Positions 34,765 through 43,074 are shown, counted from the first letter of the stretch. The stretch: DNA of 64,000 nucleotides from Cellulomonas sp. Root485 (GCF_001426705.1 NZ_LMFC01000001.1:1517355-1581354), one strand, 5' to 3'. Numbers and translations: made by a program. The notes: generated from the letters alone by a model not told the origin.

Positions 34765-35751
34765 GTGCCCACCCCCCATCCCAGGCCCGCTCAGGTCGGT
34801 CGCTTCCAGTACACGGCGTCCACCGGACGCTGGTGGTGGTCCGACGGCATGTTCCAGATCCACGGGATGTCCCCGGGGGACGTGGTCCCGACGCTCGCGA
34901 TCGTGTCGCGGCACATCCACCCCGAGGACCGCGGCCGCGTCCTGGACGTCCTCGGACAGTGCGGCGTCGACGGCGAGCCGTTCGGCTGTCAGTACCGGCT
35001 GCTCGACCTGACCGGTACGGAGCGGTTCGTGACGCTCACGGGGGCCGGTGTCGCGGACGGTGACACCCTGCGCACCGTGACCGGCTTCCTCGTCGACACC
35101 ACCGCCGCCCAGCGGGACGCCGTCGCGCACCAGGTCAACGAGGAGCTCACCCAGGCACTGCGGTCGCACGCAGTCATCGACCAGGCCAAGGGCGCCTTCA
35201 TGCTCGGCTACGGGATCGACGGCGACGCGGCGTTCGAGCTGCTCCGGTGGGGGTCGCAGCAGCGCAACGTCCGGCTCCTGACGCTCGCGGAACGGCTCGT
35301 CGCGGCCGTCGAGTCGGGCGGCGGGCTCGGGTCGGACACGCGGCAGAGGCTCGACGACTTCTACTTCGCGAGCCTGACCGACGGTGTGCCCGAGCCGCCC
35401 GTCGCGCGCACGACCCCGGGCCTCGACACGACGTTCGACACGACCGGGGACGTCCCCGCGGTCCGCGTCGAGGGACCGGTGGACCTCGCGACGGCGCACG
35501 AGCTCACCGCGGCGGTCACCCAGCTCATGATCAAGGCCCGCGAGGTGGGTGCCATGGTCGTCGACCTGCGCCAGGTCACGCACCTGGGGTCGGTCGGTGT
35601 GTCGGCTCTGAGTGCCGCCCACCGGCGGAGCGCGGCTGCAGGTGTGAAGATGCGTATCGTGCTCTCCCCCGGCGCCAGCCTCGGGCTGGCGGGAGCACAC
35701 GGCCTGGACGTGGTCAGCGCGACCGCGGACCAGGTCTCCCCGACCAGCTGA
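34765..35751 (+). CDS. PAS-ANTAR-STAS domain protein
   Basis: The 328-residue cytoplasmic protein has a PAS domain (about 10-115, GRWWWSDGMFQIHGMSPGDV, RHIHPEDRGRVLDVL), an ANTAR RNA-binding domain (about 120-185, AVIDQAKGAFMLGYGIDGDAAFELLR) and a C-terminal STAS domain (about 225-325, VEGPVDLATAHEL, MVVDLRQVTHLGSVGVSAL). ANTAR domains bind paired hairpins to prevent termination; STAS domains are anti-anti-sigma factors. Both outputs in one protein is uncommon. The STAS serine is in LGSVGVS. GTG at 34765 follows GGAGGA. The next gene, 14 bp away, is a PP2C phosphatase that could act on this STAS domain. Confidence 0.9.
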   Translation: MPTPHPRPAQVGRFQYTASTGRWWWSDGMFQIHGMSPGDVVPTLAIVSRHIHPEDRGRVLDVLGQCGVDGEPFGCQYRLLDLTGTERFVTLTGAGVADGDTLRTVTGFLVDTTAAQRDAVAHQVNEELTQALRSHAVIDQAKGAFMLGYGIDGDAAFELLRWGSQQRNVRLLTLAERLVAAVESGGGLGSDTRQRLDDFYFASLTDGVPEPPVARTTPGLDTTFDTTGDVPAVRVEGPVDLATAHELTAAVTQLMIKAREVGAMVVDLRQVTHLGSVGVSALSAAHRRSAAAGVKMRIVLSPGASLGLAGAHGLDVVSATADQVSPTS

Positions 35752-35764
35752 GGAGGCGCCCGGG

Positions 35765-37672
35765 ATGGCGAGCGACGGCATCGTCGACGAGTCCGCCGTC
35801 CTGCAGGCGTTCGATCGCTCTCCGGGGATCCAGATCGTCGTGCGCGCCTCCGACCTGCGCATCGTCGCGGCCAACCGCGGTGCCAGGGACGTCCTCCAGC
35901 GCGAGCACCTGGTCGACGTCCGGCTCCAGGACCTGCGCGACCCCGGGATCCAGACGATCGTGACCGCCCTGACGGAGGTCGTCCGGACCGGCGTGCGGTT
36001 CCACGAGGACACGATCCCCGTGCTCGCCGACTGGTCGGACCCGGCGTCGGGCCTGTGGGTCGACCTGGAGGTCACGCCGTGGCTCGACGAGTCCGGCGCG
36101 GTCGTGGGTGCGATCGCCGCCGGTACCGACGTCACCGCGCGCGTGCGTGCCGCGAGTCTCGAGCGAGCGGGGGCGGCCACGGCGGACGAGCGCCTGGCCC
36201 GTGCCCGCGAGGTCGTGCTGCGTCTCCAGGGGGCGCTGCTCCCCTCGACCGTCCCGCTGCTCCCCCGCGTCGACGTCGCGGCGTCCTACCTCGTCGCGGG
36301 GCTCGAGCAGGCGGCGGGCGGGGACTGGTTCGACTCCGCGACCCTCCCCGACGGGCGCGTCTCGCTGACAGTCGGCGACGTGGTCGGGCACGGCGTCGAG
36401 GCGTCCGCGATCATGAGCCAGCTGCGCGCGGTGCTGGCAGCTCGACTCCTCGAGGGTGCGGGGATCCTCGACGCGCTCGACGCGGTGGAGGCCTTCGCGG
36501 GACGCGTCTCCGGTGCGTTCGCGGCCACGGTCTGCGTGGCGCTCCTCGACCCGCACACCGGAGACCTGGAGTACGCCACCCGCGGCCACCCGGCGCCGCT
36601 CGTCATCGGGACGGACGGCGCGCGGATCCTGCCGACCACCGGCGACGGACCGCTCGGGTCGCGGACCGAGGGCCGCGTCGCGACGAGCCGGCTGCAGGAC
36701 GGCGGCGCGATCGTGCTGTACACCGACGGTCTGGTGGAGAACCTGCACCGCCCCTTGCGCGACGGCATGACGGTGCTCGAGAAGACCGCCATGGACGCCT
36801 ACCGGGGGACGTCCGGCGAGTTCCGTACCACCCCGTCGGTCGCCAGCCGGATCTGCCGGCACGTCCCCGCGGTGCTCACCGACGGCGGTTTCACGGATGA
36901 CGTGACCGTCCTCGCGGCGCACCGCCGGACGGCCCCGGAGCCGCTGCACCTGTCGGTGCCCGCCGAACCGGGACGCCTGGCCGAGGTGCGCGGCGAGGTC
37001 GATGCCTGGGGTCGCGGGGTCGGTCTGGGCACGCGCGACCGGTCCGCGCTCGTCCTCGGCGTCAGCGAGGTCATGGCCAACGCCGTCGAGCACGCGTACC
37101 GGGACGGCGACGTCGGCTCGGTCGAGGTCGATGCCACCATCCGCGACGACGCCATGATCGAGGTCGTGGTCCGTGACCACGGGCGCTGGCGCGAACCCGA
37201 CGTGGACCCCGGCGAACGAGGACGGGGGTTCAGCATGATGGCGTCCGCGGGACTGCAGGTCGGTGTGGAGACGACGGCCGGCGGCACCACCGTCACCCTC
37301 GAGTGCCCCGCCCGCCGACCGGCGCCCGTCGACCAGGCCGACGTCGTCGTCGGCATCGGGGCACGTGAGAAGGCACCGCTCGCCGTCACCACGGACCAGG
37401 CCGGGGCGCGCGTCGTCCGGGTCGGTGGGGCCGTCGACCACCGTGCCGCGGCGACCCAGGTGCAGGCCGAGATCCTCCGGCTGTCCCGGAACGGGCTGGT
37501 GCCCGTCACGATCGACCTGCGCGACGTCGTGCACCTCGGCAGCGCCGGGGTGCGGGTCCTCGAGTCGCTCCTGCTGACGATCGACCGCCTCCAGGTCATC
37601 GCACCCGCCGGCACACCTGCCGCGCAGACCCTCGAGGTGGCGGGCACGCCGTTCGTCTCGTCGGACGTCTGA
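35765..37672 (+). CDS. PAS / PP2C (SpoIIE) phosphatase / HATPase / STAS fusion protein
   Basis: The 635-residue protein carries in order a PAS domain (about 10-125), a SpoIIE/RsbU-type PP2C phosphatase (about 150-390, metal ligands in GGDWFD, VGDVVGHG, FTDDVTVL), an anti-sigma-like HATPase (about 400-515, VMANAVEHAYRDG, RGFSMM) and a STAS domain (about 540-630, TIDLRDVVHLGSAGVRVLES). It thus unites the phosphatase, kinase/anti-sigma and antagonist functions of an RsbU-RsbW-RsbV partner switch. Target sigma factor is unknown; none lies in this operon. It follows the PAS-ANTAR-STAS gene by 14 bp. Confidence 0.92.
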   Translation: MASDGIVDESAVLQAFDRSPGIQIVVRASDLRIVAANRGARDVLQREHLVDVRLQDLRDPGIQTIVTALTEVVRTGVRFHEDTIPVLADWSDPASGLWVDLEVTPWLDESGAVVGAIAAGTDVTARVRAASLERAGAATADERLARAREVVLRLQGALLPSTVPLLPRVDVAASYLVAGLEQAAGGDWFDSATLPDGRVSLTVGDVVGHGVEASAIMSQLRAVLAARLLEGAGILDALDAVEAFAGRVSGAFAATVCVALLDPHTGDLEYATRGHPAPLVIGTDGARILPTTGDGPLGSRTEGRVATSRLQDGGAIVLYTDGLVENLHRPLRDGMTVLEKTAMDAYRGTSGEFRTTPSVASRICRHVPAVLTDGGFTDDVTVLAAHRRTAPEPLHLSVPAEPGRLAEVRGEVDAWGRGVGLGTRDRSALVLGVSEVMANAVEHAYRDGDVGSVEVDATIRDDAMIEVVVRDHGRWREPDVDPGERGRGFSMMASAGLQVGVETTAGGTTVTLECPARRPAPVDQADVVVGIGAREKAPLAVTTDQAGARVVRVGGAVDHRAAATQVQAEILRLSRNGLVPVTIDLRDVVHLGSAGVRVLESLLLTIDRLQVIAPAGTPAAQTLEVAGTPFVSSDV

Positions 37673-37756
37673 TCCGGCGCACGTATCGGGAGTCGTCCCG
37701 CCGGCTCCTTCCAGGCGTCGCGAGGCTGAGGCCCTCGCACGGACCGAGGAGATGTC

Positions 37757-39328
37757 ATGGGTGACCAGACCGGCGCCAGGCTGCCGGTGATCTACGTGCG
37801 CGGCTTCGCCGGAGGACCGTCGGGTATCGCCACCGCGGTCGACGACCCGTTCTACGGGTTCAACGAGGGGTCGGTCCAGGTGCGGGTGGACGACACGGAC
37901 CGCCCCACGTTCCACCAGTTCGAGAGCCCGCTGCTGCGCCTGATGATCGATCACGGGTACCAGCTCCTGGTGCAGGGCAACCAGCGTGGGTACCTGGACC
38001 AGCGTGACGACGGCACGATCGACCCGGCGACGATCTGGGTGCACCGCTTCTACGACGAGTTCGCCCCGAACCTCACCACGGACCCGAACCCGTTCAGCAT
38101 CGAGCGCGCCGCGCAGAGCCTGTTCGACCTGGTCCGGCTCGTCCGCCGCAAGACCGGAGCGCCCCGCGTGTTCCTGGTCGCCCACTCGATGGGTGGGCTC
38201 GTGGTGCGCGCCATGATCCAGAAGACCATCCCCGACGCGTCGGGTGGCGCCCCGGACGCCGCGACGGACTTCGTGGACCGGGTCTTCACCTATGCCACCC
38301 CGCACGGTGGGATCGAGTTCTCGATGGGCTTCGGTGCGCTCGAGAAGCTGCGCGACCTGACCGGTGTCGTCGGGGCGGACATGTTCGGCCCGGCGCGCAT
38401 GTACCAGTACCTGACGCCGGAGGCAGCGCGGCAGGCGAAGGTGCCGACGGGCTGGGACGCGACGGTGATGCCCGACGACGGCTTCCCGCCGGACCGCATC
38501 TTCTGCCTGGTCGGGACCAACTCCTCCGACTACGCCGCCGCCCTCGGCCTGTCGAGCCGCGCCGTCGGAGCCCGCAGCGACGGGCTCGTGCAGCTGGAGA
38601 ACGCGTACGTGCAGGGCGCCCCCCGCGCGCTCGTGCACCGCAGCCACTCAGGGCGGTTCGGCATCGTGAACTCCGAGGAGGGGTACCAGAACCTGCAGCG
38701 GTTCCTCTTCGGCGACGTCGAGGTCCGGGCGCAGCTGACGGACGTCCACCTACCGGGCACCGAGCACGACGACACCGTCTGGCAGCTGGAGGCCGCGCTC
38801 TCCATCCGCGGGCTGCCGGTGGTGCTGCACGAGCAGAGCACCGCACACCTGTGCCCGATCCAGATCGAGCGACCCAGGACGGCAGACGCTCCAGCCACCC
38901 CGATCCCGTTGGTGCGCACGTTCCTGTCCACCCGCGCGACGCGGCCGACGGTGGACGGCAACGAGCGCAAGGTCGCCACGATGCGGCACGTCCTCCAGCT
39001 GCGCCTGCTCTCGCTGCGCAAGCAGGGCGGCCTGCTCTCGTTCCTGGACCACCTCGAGCAGACCGCGGACTGGTCGGACGTGCTCGTGGTCGACATCGAG
39101 TTCCCCCAGGACGGCACGCCGCCGCGGTCGTGGGCGGTGTGGAGCTCGGCGCTGGGGACTGCCATCCGCGACTGGGTCCCGGACACGGCGTCCGACGAAC
39201 AGCTCAAGGATGTCGACACGGCCACGGGGAGCTGGCTCGCGAAGATCCAGCTCCCGGTCGCCGCGCGCGAGCTGCTCGGGTCGTCCGCGGCGATCACCGT
39301 CGCCGTGTCGGCCCACCTCCCGGCCTGA
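37757..39328 (+). CDS. Alpha/beta hydrolase with extended C-terminal domain
   Basis: The 523-residue protein has an N-terminal alpha/beta hydrolase fold (VIYVRGFAGGPSG, nucleophile serine in VAHSMGGLVVR at about residue 143, TYATPHGGIE) and a ~220-residue C-terminal region without a recognised domain. There is no signal peptide, so it is probably cytoplasmic. Lipase-like or PGAP1-like esterase activity is the best guess; the substrate is unknown. It follows the signalling genes by 84 bp behind GAGGAGA and converges with the anti-sigma gene. Confidence 0.8.
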   Translation: MGDQTGARLPVIYVRGFAGGPSGIATAVDDPFYGFNEGSVQVRVDDTDRPTFHQFESPLLRLMIDHGYQLLVQGNQRGYLDQRDDGTIDPATIWVHRFYDEFAPNLTTDPNPFSIERAAQSLFDLVRLVRRKTGAPRVFLVAHSMGGLVVRAMIQKTIPDASGGAPDAATDFVDRVFTYATPHGGIEFSMGFGALEKLRDLTGVVGADMFGPARMYQYLTPEAARQAKVPTGWDATVMPDDGFPPDRIFCLVGTNSSDYAAALGLSSRAVGARSDGLVQLENAYVQGAPRALVHRSHSGRFGIVNSEEGYQNLQRFLFGDVEVRAQLTDVHLPGTEHDDTVWQLEAALSIRGLPVVLHEQSTAHLCPIQIERPRTADAPATPIPLVRTFLSTRATRPTVDGNERKVATMRHVLQLRLLSLRKQGGLLSFLDHLEQTADWSDVLVVDIEFPQDGTPPRSWAVWSSALGTAIRDWVPDTASDEQLKDVDTATGSWLAKIQLPVAARELLGSSAAITVAVSAHLPA

Positions 39329-39338
39329 GGCGCGTCCG

Positions 39339-40061
39339 TCAGGTCTGCGCGGCCGCCAGGACCGAGTCCGCACCCTCGACCCGGATCTCCACGCGCCGGA
39401 TCGTGTCCGTGACGATGCTCGACGACGCCCCGAGCCCGCGCGCGCCCGTGCTTCCCCCTGTCCAGGTCGCGACGACGGTGCTGGTGCCGTCGTCGTCGAC
39501 GAGGACCAGCTCGTAGGTCGGGGCGGTGGCGTAGGGCCCCTCGTCGGAGGGGTAGCTGCACTCCCAGTCGATCCGGGTGCCCCAGCGCTTCTCCTGCAGG
39601 GTGAGGTCCGCGCTGACCGCGGCGGCGCCGACCGGCTCCAGCTGCAGCTGCGTGACCTGGGAGGTCGACGACGGCGCCGCCACCGGGGTCCCGGTCGGAC
39701 GGCCGAGCAGCACGCCGGCGACCCCGCCGAGCACCAGCAGCGCGGCTGCGGCACTCGCCAGGAGGGCGGTCCTGCGCCGCCGGTCCCGCTGGACGGCGCG
39801 CGCCACGGACGCCAGCTCGACGACCTCGGCGTCCGGCGCCCCTCCGAGGGCGATGGCTTCGTCCGCCGGAACCATCCGCAGCAGCCCGGGCATCCCCGCG
39901 AGCTCGGCGACGGCTGCACGGCACGCGGCGCACGTCCGCAGGTGGTCCTCGAACGCGCGGCGTTCGGCGGGGTCCAGCGACCCGAGGACGTAGGCCGCGT
40001 CCCACTCGCGGAACGGGTCCACGCCCGCCGCCCGCTGGTCGTCCGTGTCGCGGCCGGTCAT
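39339..40061 (-). CDS. Membrane-anchored zinc-finger anti-sigma factor
   Basis: The 240-residue protein has a cytoplasmic anti-sigma domain (residues 15-60: WDAAYVLGSLDPAERRAFEDHLRTCAACR, split here; zinc motif H-x3-C-x2-C), one membrane helix (about 97-118, TALLASAAAALLVLGGVAGVLL) and an extracytoplasmic RskA-type domain. It should sequester the ECF sigma factor encoded immediately upstream until an envelope signal releases it by proteolysis. The ATG at 40061 overlaps the sigma stop (ATGA), typical of such pairs. Confidence 0.92.
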   Translation of the reverse strand: MTGRDTDDQRAAGVDPFREWDAAYVLGSLDPAERRAFEDHLRTCAACRAAVAELAGMPGLLRMVPADEAIALGGAPDAEVVELASVARAVQRDRRRRTALLASAAAALLVLGGVAGVLLGRPTGTPVAAPSSTSQVTQLQLEPVGAAAVSADLTLQEKRWGTRIDWECSYPSDEGPYATAPTYELVLVDDDGTSTVVATWTGGSTGARGLGASSSIVTDTIRRVEIRVEGADSVLAAAQT

Positions 40062-40564
40062 GCCGAGACTCCCCTCTCCTGGAGCGCGAGCCGCAGCGCG
40101 CGCAGTGCGTAGTGCATCCGGGACTTCACAGTCCCTTCCGGGATCTGGTGCTCGCGGGCGAGCTCCGCGACCGACCGTCCGCCGTAGTAGGCGCCCACCA
40201 CCACCGCCCGGTGCTCCGGGGTGAGCTCCTCCAGCGCGTCCGCCACCAGCCAGCTGTCGAGCACGGCCTGCGTCGCGTCGGGCTGCGGCGTGTCGGGAGC
40301 CGCGTCCGTGGTCCGTTCCCGCGCGTGGCGGGCGCTACGGCGGTCGTCGATCACGAGGTTGCGGACCACCGTGTACAACCACGCCCGCGTCGCGCCCTCC
40401 TCGCGGGCCAGCACCTCGGGGTGCTTCCACGCCCGCACCATCGCCTCCTGCACGACGTCCTCGGCGAGCGCGTGGTCGCCCGTGAGGCGTACGACGTAGC
40501 TCTGCAGGGGACGGGCGTAGGCCTGGTGGAGAGCGCGCAGGAGCGCGTCGGGTTCCTGGGCCAC
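40058..40564 (-). CDS. ECF RNA polymerase sigma factor (SigK/SigL-like)
   Basis: The 168-residue protein has region 2 (LRALHQAYARPLQSYVVRLTGDHALAEDVVQEAMVRAW, read in parts; D-x2-QE core) and region 4 (LEELTPEHRAVVVGAYYGGRSVAELA, IPEGTVKSRMHYALRAL). GTG at 40564 is chosen because GAGGAGGC sits 4 nt upstream and similarity begins there; an ATG at 40630 would add an unconserved leader. It is coupled to the membrane anti-sigma factor. The divergent lipoprotein gene has an ECF-like promoter and may be a target. Confidence 0.92.
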   Translation of the reverse strand: MAQEPDALLRALHQAYARPLQSYVVRLTGDHALAEDVVQEAMVRAWKHPEVLAREEGATRAWLYTVVRNLVIDDRRSARHARERTTDAAPDTPQPDATQAVLDSWLVADALEELTPEHRAVVVGAYYGGRSVAELAREHQIPEGTVKSRMHYALRALRLALQERGVSA

Positions 40565-40637
40565 GCCGCCTCCTCGCCCGTCGTCGGTCAGTCCTACCTG
40601 GTCAACGATGCACCCCGGCCTCAGGTTCATCTCGCGG

Positions 40638-40665
40638 TGAACCCCGCGGTCGGCGGCCTCGTAGT
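40638..40665 (+). promoter_or_regulatory. Candidate ECF promoter of the lipoprotein gene
   Basis: TGAACC (40638-40643) and CGTAGT (40660-40665) are separated by 16 bp, fitting the AAC-type -35 and CGT-type -10 of ECF sigma promoters. It points at the lipoprotein gene and lies beside the sigma gene. Confidence 0.4.
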
Positions 40666-40717
40666 CCCACGTAGCAGGTCCCGGGGGCGGAACCGGCATC
40701 CAGCAGAGGAGATCATC

Positions 40718-41227
40718 GTGCGACGGACCATCCTGTACTCGATCACCGCACTCGTGGCTGCGGCCACCCTGACAGCCTGCGGAGGCGGCTCCGACGAGGA
40801 GACCCCCGAAGCCGCGGGCGACGCGACCAGCGCCGAGGAGTCCCCCGCGGAGTCTCCGGCGGAGGAGATGTCCACCGACCTCGCGACGGCCGAGACCACG
40901 CTGGGCACGATCGTCGTCGACGGCAACGGCATGACCGCCTACTACTTCCTCAAGGACGTCAAGGACTCCGGCACCAGTGCGTGCTCGGGCGACTGCCTGA
41001 CGGCCTGGCCGCCCATCACCGCGGAGTCCGACACCCCGACGGTCGAGGGCGTGACCGGCGAGGTCGGCACCATCACCGGCACCGACGGCTCGACGCAGAT
41101 CACCATCGACGGGCGGCCGATCTACACGTTCGCCCAGGACACCGCGCCCGGAGACGTCAACGGCCAGGGCGTCAACGACGTCTGGTACGTCATCGCGCCG
41201 GACGGCTCCGAGATCGACGACGACTGA
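40718..41227 (+). CDS. Secreted-repeat (COG4315) lipoprotein
   Basis: The 169-residue protein has a lipoprotein signal (LTACGGG, lipidated cysteine near residue 20), an acidic Ser/Pro/Glu linker and two PF03640-type repeats (TIVVDGNGMTAYYFLKD, then ITIDGRPIYTFAQDTAPGDVNGQG). The CSGDCLTAWPP motif is typical. It is anchored outside the membrane; function of the family is not known. GTG at 40718 follows AGAGGAGA. Divergence from an ECF sigma/anti-sigma pair is a recurrent arrangement and suggests regulation by that sigma factor. Confidence 0.9.
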   Translation: MRRTILYSITALVAAATLTACGGGSDEETPEAAGDATSAEESPAESPAEEMSTDLATAETTLGTIVVDGNGMTAYYFLKDVKDSGTSACSGDCLTAWPPITAESDTPTVEGVTGEVGTITGTDGSTQITIDGRPIYTFAQDTAPGDVNGQGVNDVWYVIAPDGSEIDDD

Positions 41228-41232
41228 CACGC

Positions 41233-41271
41233 CGACCCGGACGGCGGTCGGGTCGGCCGTCGTCCGGGTCG
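41233..41271. terminator. Bidirectional terminator
   Basis: Perfect 11-bp stem CGACCCGGACG / CGTCCGGGTCG between the convergent lipoprotein and glyoxalase-like genes. Confidence 0.75.
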
Positions 41272-41283
41272 TCGTGCGGTCCG

Positions 41284-41682
41284 TCAGCCGAGGCCGTTGC
41301 GCGGGTCCGTCTCCACGTTGAGGACGTTCCCGTCCGGGTCGGCGAACCAGGCTGCGCTCATCGTGCCGTCGGTCAGGACGCCTTCTTTCCAGGTCGCGTC
41401 GCCCGGCAGGTCGAACGTCTGGAACTCGATCCCGGCGGCTCGCAGCGCGGCGACCTCGGTATCGAACGCGTCGGCGGACAGCTGGAAGGAGATCCCGGTC
41501 GCCTTGTTCGTGCCGGCGTAGGCGGACGGGTACACCAGGAAGCCGCCGTTGGACGTTCGGTAGATGACGCCGTCGGGGACCTCGGGGCCGCTGGTGAACC
41601 CCAGCGTCCCCTCGTAGAACTCCCGCGCCCGGTCCAGGTCGGTGACGGCGAGGACGGGGATGGCGGCGTGGTCGGCGAGCAT
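41284..41682 (-). CDS. VOC (glyoxalase/bleomycin resistance) family protein
   Basis: A 132-residue single VOC module pair: AIPVLAVTDLDRAREFYEGTLGF at the start, GNVLNVETDP at the end. The ATG at 41682 follows GGGAGG at good spacing. Members bind a metal and act on varied small substrates or bind antibiotics; no specific activity can be assigned. It is transcribed toward the lipoprotein gene and ends at a shared terminator. Confidence 0.87.
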   Translation of the reverse strand: MLADHAAIPVLAVTDLDRAREFYEGTLGFTSGPEVPDGVIYRTSNGGFLVYPSAYAGTNKATGISFQLSADAFDTEVAALRAAGIEFQTFDLPGDATWKEGVLTDGTMSAAWFADPDGNVLNVETDPRNGLG

Positions 41683-41822
41683 GGTGCCTCCCGGTGCGGG
41701 CCAGCCGTCCGTCGGCGGGCCGGCATCCCCGACGCTAGAACCGTGGCGGACACCCGTCCAGGGTTGCTGCACATGTGTGCAGTACCTCACCCGCAGGCTT
41801 CCGCGCCGGCCACCCGTCACGC

Positions 41823-41828
41823 CACGAT
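41823..41828 (+). promoter_or_regulatory. Candidate -10 CACGAT, leaderless geometry
   Basis: CACGAT ends 6 nt before the GTG at 41835; no ribosome-binding site intervenes. Same sequence and spacing as at 27872. Confidence 0.4.
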
Positions 41829-41834
41829 CGACCT

Positions 41835-42401
41835 GTGAGCACCGACGCGCAGGCCGTCGACAGGCCGTCGCAGTGGGGGCTGGCCGTGCTCGGTGCGGTC
41901 GCCCTGGCCGTCGCGGCCGCGCTCGCGGCGTACGCGGAGGTCCACCCCGGCGACGGCGCCGCGCTCACCACGCTCGGGTTCAGCAGCCTGCTCCAGATGA
42001 AGGCGTGGCTGACCACCGCGGCCGCCGCCCTCGTGGTCGTCCAGGTGCTGTCGGCCCTCGCGATGTGGGGACGGCTCCCCGGGGTGACGGGCGCGCCCAC
42101 CTGGGCGTCCGGCCTGCACCGCTGGTCCGGGACGCTCGCGTTCCTGCTGACGCTCCCGGTCGCCTTCCACTGCGTCTGGTCGCTCGGCTTCGAGGACTCG
42201 TCCACGCGGGTGCTCGTGCACTCCGTCGCCGGCTGCGTGCTCTACGGCGTGTTCGCCGCGAAGATGCTGGCCCTGCGCCTGCGGGGCCTCCCGTCCGCGA
42301 CGGTCCCCGTGCTGGGCGGCCTGCTCGCCGGAGTCGTCGTGGTCCTCTGGTTCAGCTCCGCGCTGTGGTTCTTCGGCCAGTCCGGGTCGGTGAGCTACTG
42401 A
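41835..42401 (+). CDS. DUF6529 family membrane protein
   Basis: The 188-residue protein has five hydrophobic segments (around residues 15-35, 55-78, 95-115, 125-148 and 158-178). The conserved histidines in GLHRWSGTLAFLL, AFHCVWSLGF and LVHSVAGC could ligate haem as in cytochrome b561-type proteins. It sits 1 bp upstream of a Rieske protein gene, so the pair may form a small electron-transfer module. Haem binding is inference. Confidence 0.85.
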   Translation: MSTDAQAVDRPSQWGLAVLGAVALAVAAALAAYAEVHPGDGAALTTLGFSSLLQMKAWLTTAAAALVVVQVLSALAMWGRLPGVTGAPTWASGLHRWSGTLAFLLTLPVAFHCVWSLGFEDSSTRVLVHSVAGCVLYGVFAAKMLALRLRGLPSATVPVLGGLLAGVVVVLWFSSALWFFGQSGSVSY

Positions 42402-42402
42402 C

Positions 42403-42861
42403 ATGGGCATGTCGGACGTCGACCGGCGCGCGGTGCTCGAGGGTGCGGGCGTCGCGCTCGCGGCAGGGACGCTGGGGTACGTCGGCTTCGTGGCGCTCGG
42501 CCCGGCGCCCGAGACCGACGACGACGGGGACGACGACTCCTCGGGGAAGGGTTCCGGCGGCGACGGCCAGGACTCGCACCTGCTCGCCGCGGTGGACGAC
42601 ATCCCGGACGGCGGCGGGATCGTGCTGACCGACGACAAGCTGGTCCTCACGCGCGACGGCGACGACGTCCGGTGCTTCACGGCGGTGTGCACCCACCAGG
42701 GGTGCCTGGTCGCGGGCGTGCAGGACGGAGAGATCCGCTGCCCCTGCCACGGCAGCGCGTTCGACGCGGCGACGGGCGCCGTGGTGGCCGGACCGGCTAC
42801 CGAGCCGTTGGAGCCGGAGGACATCGAGATCACCGACCAGGGCGAGGTGCTGCGCGCATGA
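42403..42861 (+). CDS. Rieske [2Fe-2S] protein
   Basis: The 152-residue protein has an N-terminal hydrophobic segment (VLEGAGVALAAGTLGYVGFV), an acidic linker and a Rieske domain with both cluster-binding motifs CTHQGC and CPCHGS (about residues 101-106 and 118-123). It should be membrane-anchored with the cluster outside, in partnership with the DUF6529 protein. ATG at 42403 or 42409 are possible. The stop overlaps the ATG of a tiny membrane-peptide gene. Confidence 0.92.
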   Translation: MGMSDVDRRAVLEGAGVALAAGTLGYVGFVALGPAPETDDDGDDDSSGKGSGGDGQDSHLLAAVDDIPDGGGIVLTDDKLVLTRDGDDVRCFTAVCTHQGCLVAGVQDGEIRCPCHGSAFDAATGAVVAGPATEPLEPEDIEITDQGEVLRA

Positions 42862-42950
42862 GGTCGTTCCGAGAGCGCCTGCCCACGCTCCTGTGGATAG
42901 CCGGCGCGGCCGCGACCGTCGGCGCGATGCTGGCCGCACTGCGCGGCTGA
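42858..42950 (+). CDS. 30-residue single-helix membrane peptide
   Basis: The reading frame starts at an ATG that overlaps the Rieske stop (ATGA) and encodes a basic start (MRSFRERLPT) and one hydrophobic helix (LLWIAGAAATVGAMLAALRG). The overlap pattern is the same as at coupled genes throughout the window, which is the main evidence. It could be a small subunit of the DUF6529/Rieske module. Confidence 0.55.
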   Translation: MRSFRERLPTLLWIAGAAATVGAMLAALRG

Positions 42951-42971
42951 GACCACGTCCCGCGATCCCCC

Positions 42972-42999
42972 TGGACACGCCTGACCTGGGTGGTACGTT
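42972..42999 (+). promoter_or_regulatory. Promoter of the DUF6325 gene
   Basis: TGGACA (42972-42977) and TACGTT (42994-42999) with 16-bp spacing give one of the better promoters here. The predicted leader is ~115 nt. Confidence 0.5.
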
Positions 43000-43043
43000 C
43001 CAGACGAAGGGTACGAAAGGCGACGGCGACGGGGCCGGCGCCT

Positions 43044-43074
43044 GGACGACGGGGAGCCTTCGGTCCCCTCGTCC
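43044..43074 (+). promoter_or_regulatory. Hairpin in the DUF6325 mRNA leader
   Basis: GGACGACGGGG pairs with CCCCTCGTCC (one bulged C) around a 10-nt loop, 50 bp before the ATG. No known riboswitch class fits; it may simply stabilise the mRNA. Confidence 0.4.

Noticed and set aside
37680..37720. GGGAGTCGTCCC near the hydrolase gene as a DosR-like box
   Set aside because: Arms are only 4 bp and spacing differs from GGGAC-N4-GNCCC; no hypoxia-type gene follows.
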